This document shows positions 61,993 to 64,000 of a DNA stretch of 64,000 nt, piece by piece. Within the stretch, counting starts at the first letter, position 1. Each line of letters starts with the position of its first letter. The notes below the pieces were generated by a model that worked only from the letters and a program-made list of their open reading frames with translations, did not search any database and was not told the origin of the DNA. The stretch is from AB-137-C09 sp964458185 (GTDB taxonomy: Bacteria > Pseudomonadota > Zetaproteobacteria > Mariprofundales > Mariprofundaceae), in NCBI GenBank assembly GCA_964458185.1, contig CAYWFG010000010.1:4971-68970 (forward strand), given 5' to 3'. The translations under genes and the position numbers were made by a program.

Positions 61993-63001
61993 TTAAATAC
62001 CACTGAATTGTTTTTCTAATGCCTGTTTCAAAGGTTTCTTCTGGCTGCCAATCCAATTCTTTCATCATCTTGCTGGCATCAATCGCGTAACGCCAATCAT
62101 GCCCTGCTCTATCTTGCACAAAGCTGATTAGTTTTTCGTGCGGCGCATTGTTGGGTTGATGTTCATCCATGATCTGGCAAATTAAACGGCAAATATCAAT
62201 GTTTGCCCACTCATTGATGCCACCAATATTATACACTTCCCCCAATCGACCTTTACGAACCACAGCATCAATACCTGAACAATGATCCCGAACATAAAGC
62301 CAATCACGAATATTACTGCCATCACCATAAACAGGAATTGATGCTTGTTGCAAACATTTTCGAATCACTGTGGGGATAAACTTCTCGCCATGTTGGTATG
62401 CGCCATAATTATTGGAGCAATTAGTGGTGGTTACAGGTAAACCATAGGTGTGAAAATAGGCACGCACCAAATGGTCAGAGCCTGCTTTAGAAGCAGAGTA
62501 GGGTGAGTTAGGTGCATACGGCGTGATTTCGCTAAAGGCGGGGTCATCTGCACTTAATGTACCATACACTTCATCGGTAGAAATATGATGAAAACGACAG
62601 GCTTCTTGCCCCCATTGTTGTTCGTTTTGCCAGTAACACCTTGCTACATCAAGCAAGGTGAATGTGCCTAACACATTGGTTTTTATAAAAACCTCAGGGC
62701 TAGAGATAGAATTATCCACATGACTTTCTGCTGCGAAATGAACAATGGTATCAATGGTGTATTGGCGCATCAGCGTTTCAACAAGTTCTCGATTGCCAAT
62801 ATCACCTTGAACAAAGGTATGCCTTGTTTCATCGGGCAGACCTTTGAGGTTATCTGGTGATCCTGCATAGGTTAGGGCATCCAAATTGATGATATGCACA
62901 TCGTTGTAGGCTTGTAACATATAACGCACAAACATACAGCCAATAAAACCTGCACCGCCAGTCACCAAAATGTTTTTGGGTTGAAAATCAGCCATGGGCA
63001 T
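61979..63001 (-). CDS. rfbB: dTDP-glucose 4,6-dehydratase
   Basis: A 340-residue extended SDR enzyme converting dTDP-glucose to the 4-keto-6-deoxy sugar. The NAD motif is GGAGFIG and the catalytic pair is in YSASKAGSD. ATG 63001 or 62995 could be used. The last residues (LPF and the stop) are read from the end of the family 2 repeat, so the native C-terminus appears to have been replaced by the insertion; typical members are about 10-20 residues longer. It follows rfbA and belongs to dTDP-rhamnose or related sugar synthesis. Confidence 0.94.
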   Translation of the reverse strand: MPMADFQPKNILVTGGAGFIGCMFVRYMLQAYNDVHIINLDALTYAGSPDNLKGLPDETRHTFVQGDIGNRELVETLMRQYTIDTIVHFAAESHVDNSISSPEVFIKTNVLGTFTLLDVARCYWQNEQQWGQEACRFHHISTDEVYGTLSADDPAFSEITPYAPNSPYSASKAGSDHLVRAYFHTYGLPVTTTNCSNNYGAYQHGEKFIPTVIRKCLQQASIPVYGDGSNIRDWLYVRDHCSGIDAVVRKGRLGEVYNIGGINEWANIDICRLICQIMDEHQPNNAPHEKLISFVQDRAGHDWRYAIDASKMMKELDWQPEETFETGIRKTIQWYLRLPF

Positions 63002-63037
63002 TATTTAAGGCTTTTAATTTCACCATCAGGCTCACCT

Positions 63038-63922
63038 TCATAGCTTCCCTTCCACCAGTCTTGTGAGGAGGTACTGACCATAAGTATTTTTACTTAAGGG
63101 GGTGGCAAGTCGCTCTAAATCTTCATCAGTGATATACCCCATTTCCCAAGCAATTTCTTCAGGGCAAGAAACTTTTATACCTTGCCTTTTTTCAATCACT
63201 TCAACGTACCGCGCTGCATCCATCAATGATTCATGGGTTCCTGTGTCCAGCCACGCTGTACCCCGCCCCAGTTTTTCTACATGCAGTTTATTTTGTGCCA
63301 AATAAATTTTATTCACATCCGTAATCTCATATTCACCGCGTGCAGATGGCGTAAGATTAGCCGCTATATCAACCACTTGATTCTCGTAAAAATATAAACC
63401 TGTCACTGCATAATTTGACTTTGCTTTTTTTGGTTTTTCTTCAATAGATAACGCAAGCCCTGCTTGATCAAATTCAACCACGCCGTAACGCTCAGGGTCA
63501 TGCACTCGGTAAGCAAACACCGTGCTACCACCATGGCTAGAAACATCAGCAACTGCCTTCTGTAACTGCATGGTCATCCCATGACCATAAAAAATATTAT
63601 CACCTAGAATCAGGCTACAAGGATCATTGGCAACAAAACTTCGACCAATCGTAAATGCCTGTGCCAACCCTTCAGGTCGTGCTTGCTCGGCATAACTAAT
63701 ATGGATACCCCATTGCTCGCCATTGTCTAATAAATGTTGAAAGTTAGGGAGATCTTGAGGCGTTGAAATCAATAAAATATCACGAATACCTGCCAACATC
63801 AAGGTCGACAGTGAATAATAAATCATCGGCTTATCATACACTGGCATTAATTGTTTGCTTACTGCCAAGGTCAATGGGTACAAGCGTGTGCCAGAGCCAC
63901 CCGCTAAGATAATTCCTTTCAT
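63038..63922 (-). CDS. rfbA: Glucose-1-phosphate thymidylyltransferase
   Basis: A 294-residue nucleotidyltransferase forming dTDP-glucose. The N-terminal KGIILAGGSGTRLYPLT, KPMIYYSLSTLMLAG and LILGDNIFYG motifs are clear. Length is normal. It is followed on the minus strand by rfbB after 36 bp. rfbC and rfbD are not in the window. Confidence 0.96.
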   Translation of the reverse strand: MKGIILAGGSGTRLYPLTLAVSKQLMPVYDKPMIYYSLSTLMLAGIRDILLISTPQDLPNFQHLLDNGEQWGIHISYAEQARPEGLAQAFTIGRSFVANDPCSLILGDNIFYGHGMTMQLQKAVADVSSHGGSTVFAYRVHDPERYGVVEFDQAGLALSIEEKPKKAKSNYAVTGLYFYENQVVDIAANLTPSARGEYEITDVNKIYLAQNKLHVEKLGRGTAWLDTGTHESLMDAARYVEVIEKRQGIKVSCPEEIAWEMGYITDEDLERLATPLSKNTYGQYLLTRLVEGKL

Positions 63923-63946
63923 GAATGCTTCCTATGTGTTTATTGT

Positions 63947-64000
63947 GGCTTCCCTTTTAAGACGGGACAAAACAAATGACTAACTGCTCGCAATTGTGTA
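63947..64000. repeat. End of inverted-repeat family 2, running off the window
   Basis: GGCTTCCCTTTTAAGACGGG begins at 63947, upstream of rfbA. It is the closest match to the family 2 consensus. Its partner lies beyond the window end, so it may be another short element or the end of the parent insertion sequence. Confidence 0.55.

Overview
The window reads as ordinary bacterial chromosome at high coding density, most likely from a free-living member of the Pseudomonadota. The proteobacterial signs are murA-hisG, glnE, the pol III chi subunit HolC, class Ia nrdAB, aspartate carbamoyltransferase/dihydroorotase and rfbBA. The run ftsH-folP-cdaA-ybbR-glmM, which includes a c-di-AMP synthase, is unlike enteric bacteria and would suit a deep-branching group such as the Zetaproteobacteria or a deltaproteobacterial relative. 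That placement is an inference of low confidence. No rRNA, tRNA or CRISPR array was seen.

Layout. 1-5.4 kb: an NfeD/SPFH membrane pair, then a UrtA-like binding protein translationally coupled to a hybrid histidine kinase. 5.6-11.7 kb: glnE facing a presequence-protease-like M16 peptidase. 11.2-17.6 kb (minus): murA-hisG-small protein-peptidase, and ppa-GH57-malQ. 17.8-24.8 kb: rsuA, holC, engB, a PATAN/DUF4388-like protein, an IS-derived element carrying a DUF2130 gene, then zinc ribbon-cvpA-panB-panC (minus). 25.1-28.3 kb: alpha-glucan phosphorylase and folE. 28.8-50.6 kb: one uninterrupted plus-strand run from ftsH to pyrK. Its second half joins ribonucleotide reductase, a complete NAD-coupled [NiFe] hydrogenase (HoxFUYHW) and pyrR-pyrB-pyrC-pyrK, with overlaps of 1-11 bp at nearly every junction. 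50.6-56.2 kb: a tandem cyclic-nucleotide-binding protein divergent from a class III adenylate cyclase, a TPR-like lipoprotein, ispG and a paralogue of the PATAN-like protein. 56.8-64 kb: xseA, an M23 peptidase, a secreted unknown, an ABC1 kinase with a VOC-like partner, and rfbB/rfbA.

How the genes work together. The hydrogenase would convert H2 to NADH, next to enzymes that make pyrimidines and deoxynucleotides. MalQ, GH57 and phosphorylase form an intracellular glucan-turnover set. FolE and FolP serve folate synthesis, and PanB/PanC serve pantothenate. The cyclase/cNBD pair and the binding protein/hybrid kinase pair are two self-contained sensory modules.

Mobile DNA is small but frequent. 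Two families of terminal inverted repeats are scattered through intergenic gaps. Family 1 ends in CTGATGTTACGCA and occurs as short MITE-like copies and as the ends of the 1.9 kb element, which keeps a transposase N-terminus but carries a DUF2130 gene where the rest should be. Family 2 ends in GGCTTCCCTTTTAAGAC, includes two copies of about 145 bp, and supplies the last codons and stop of rfbB.
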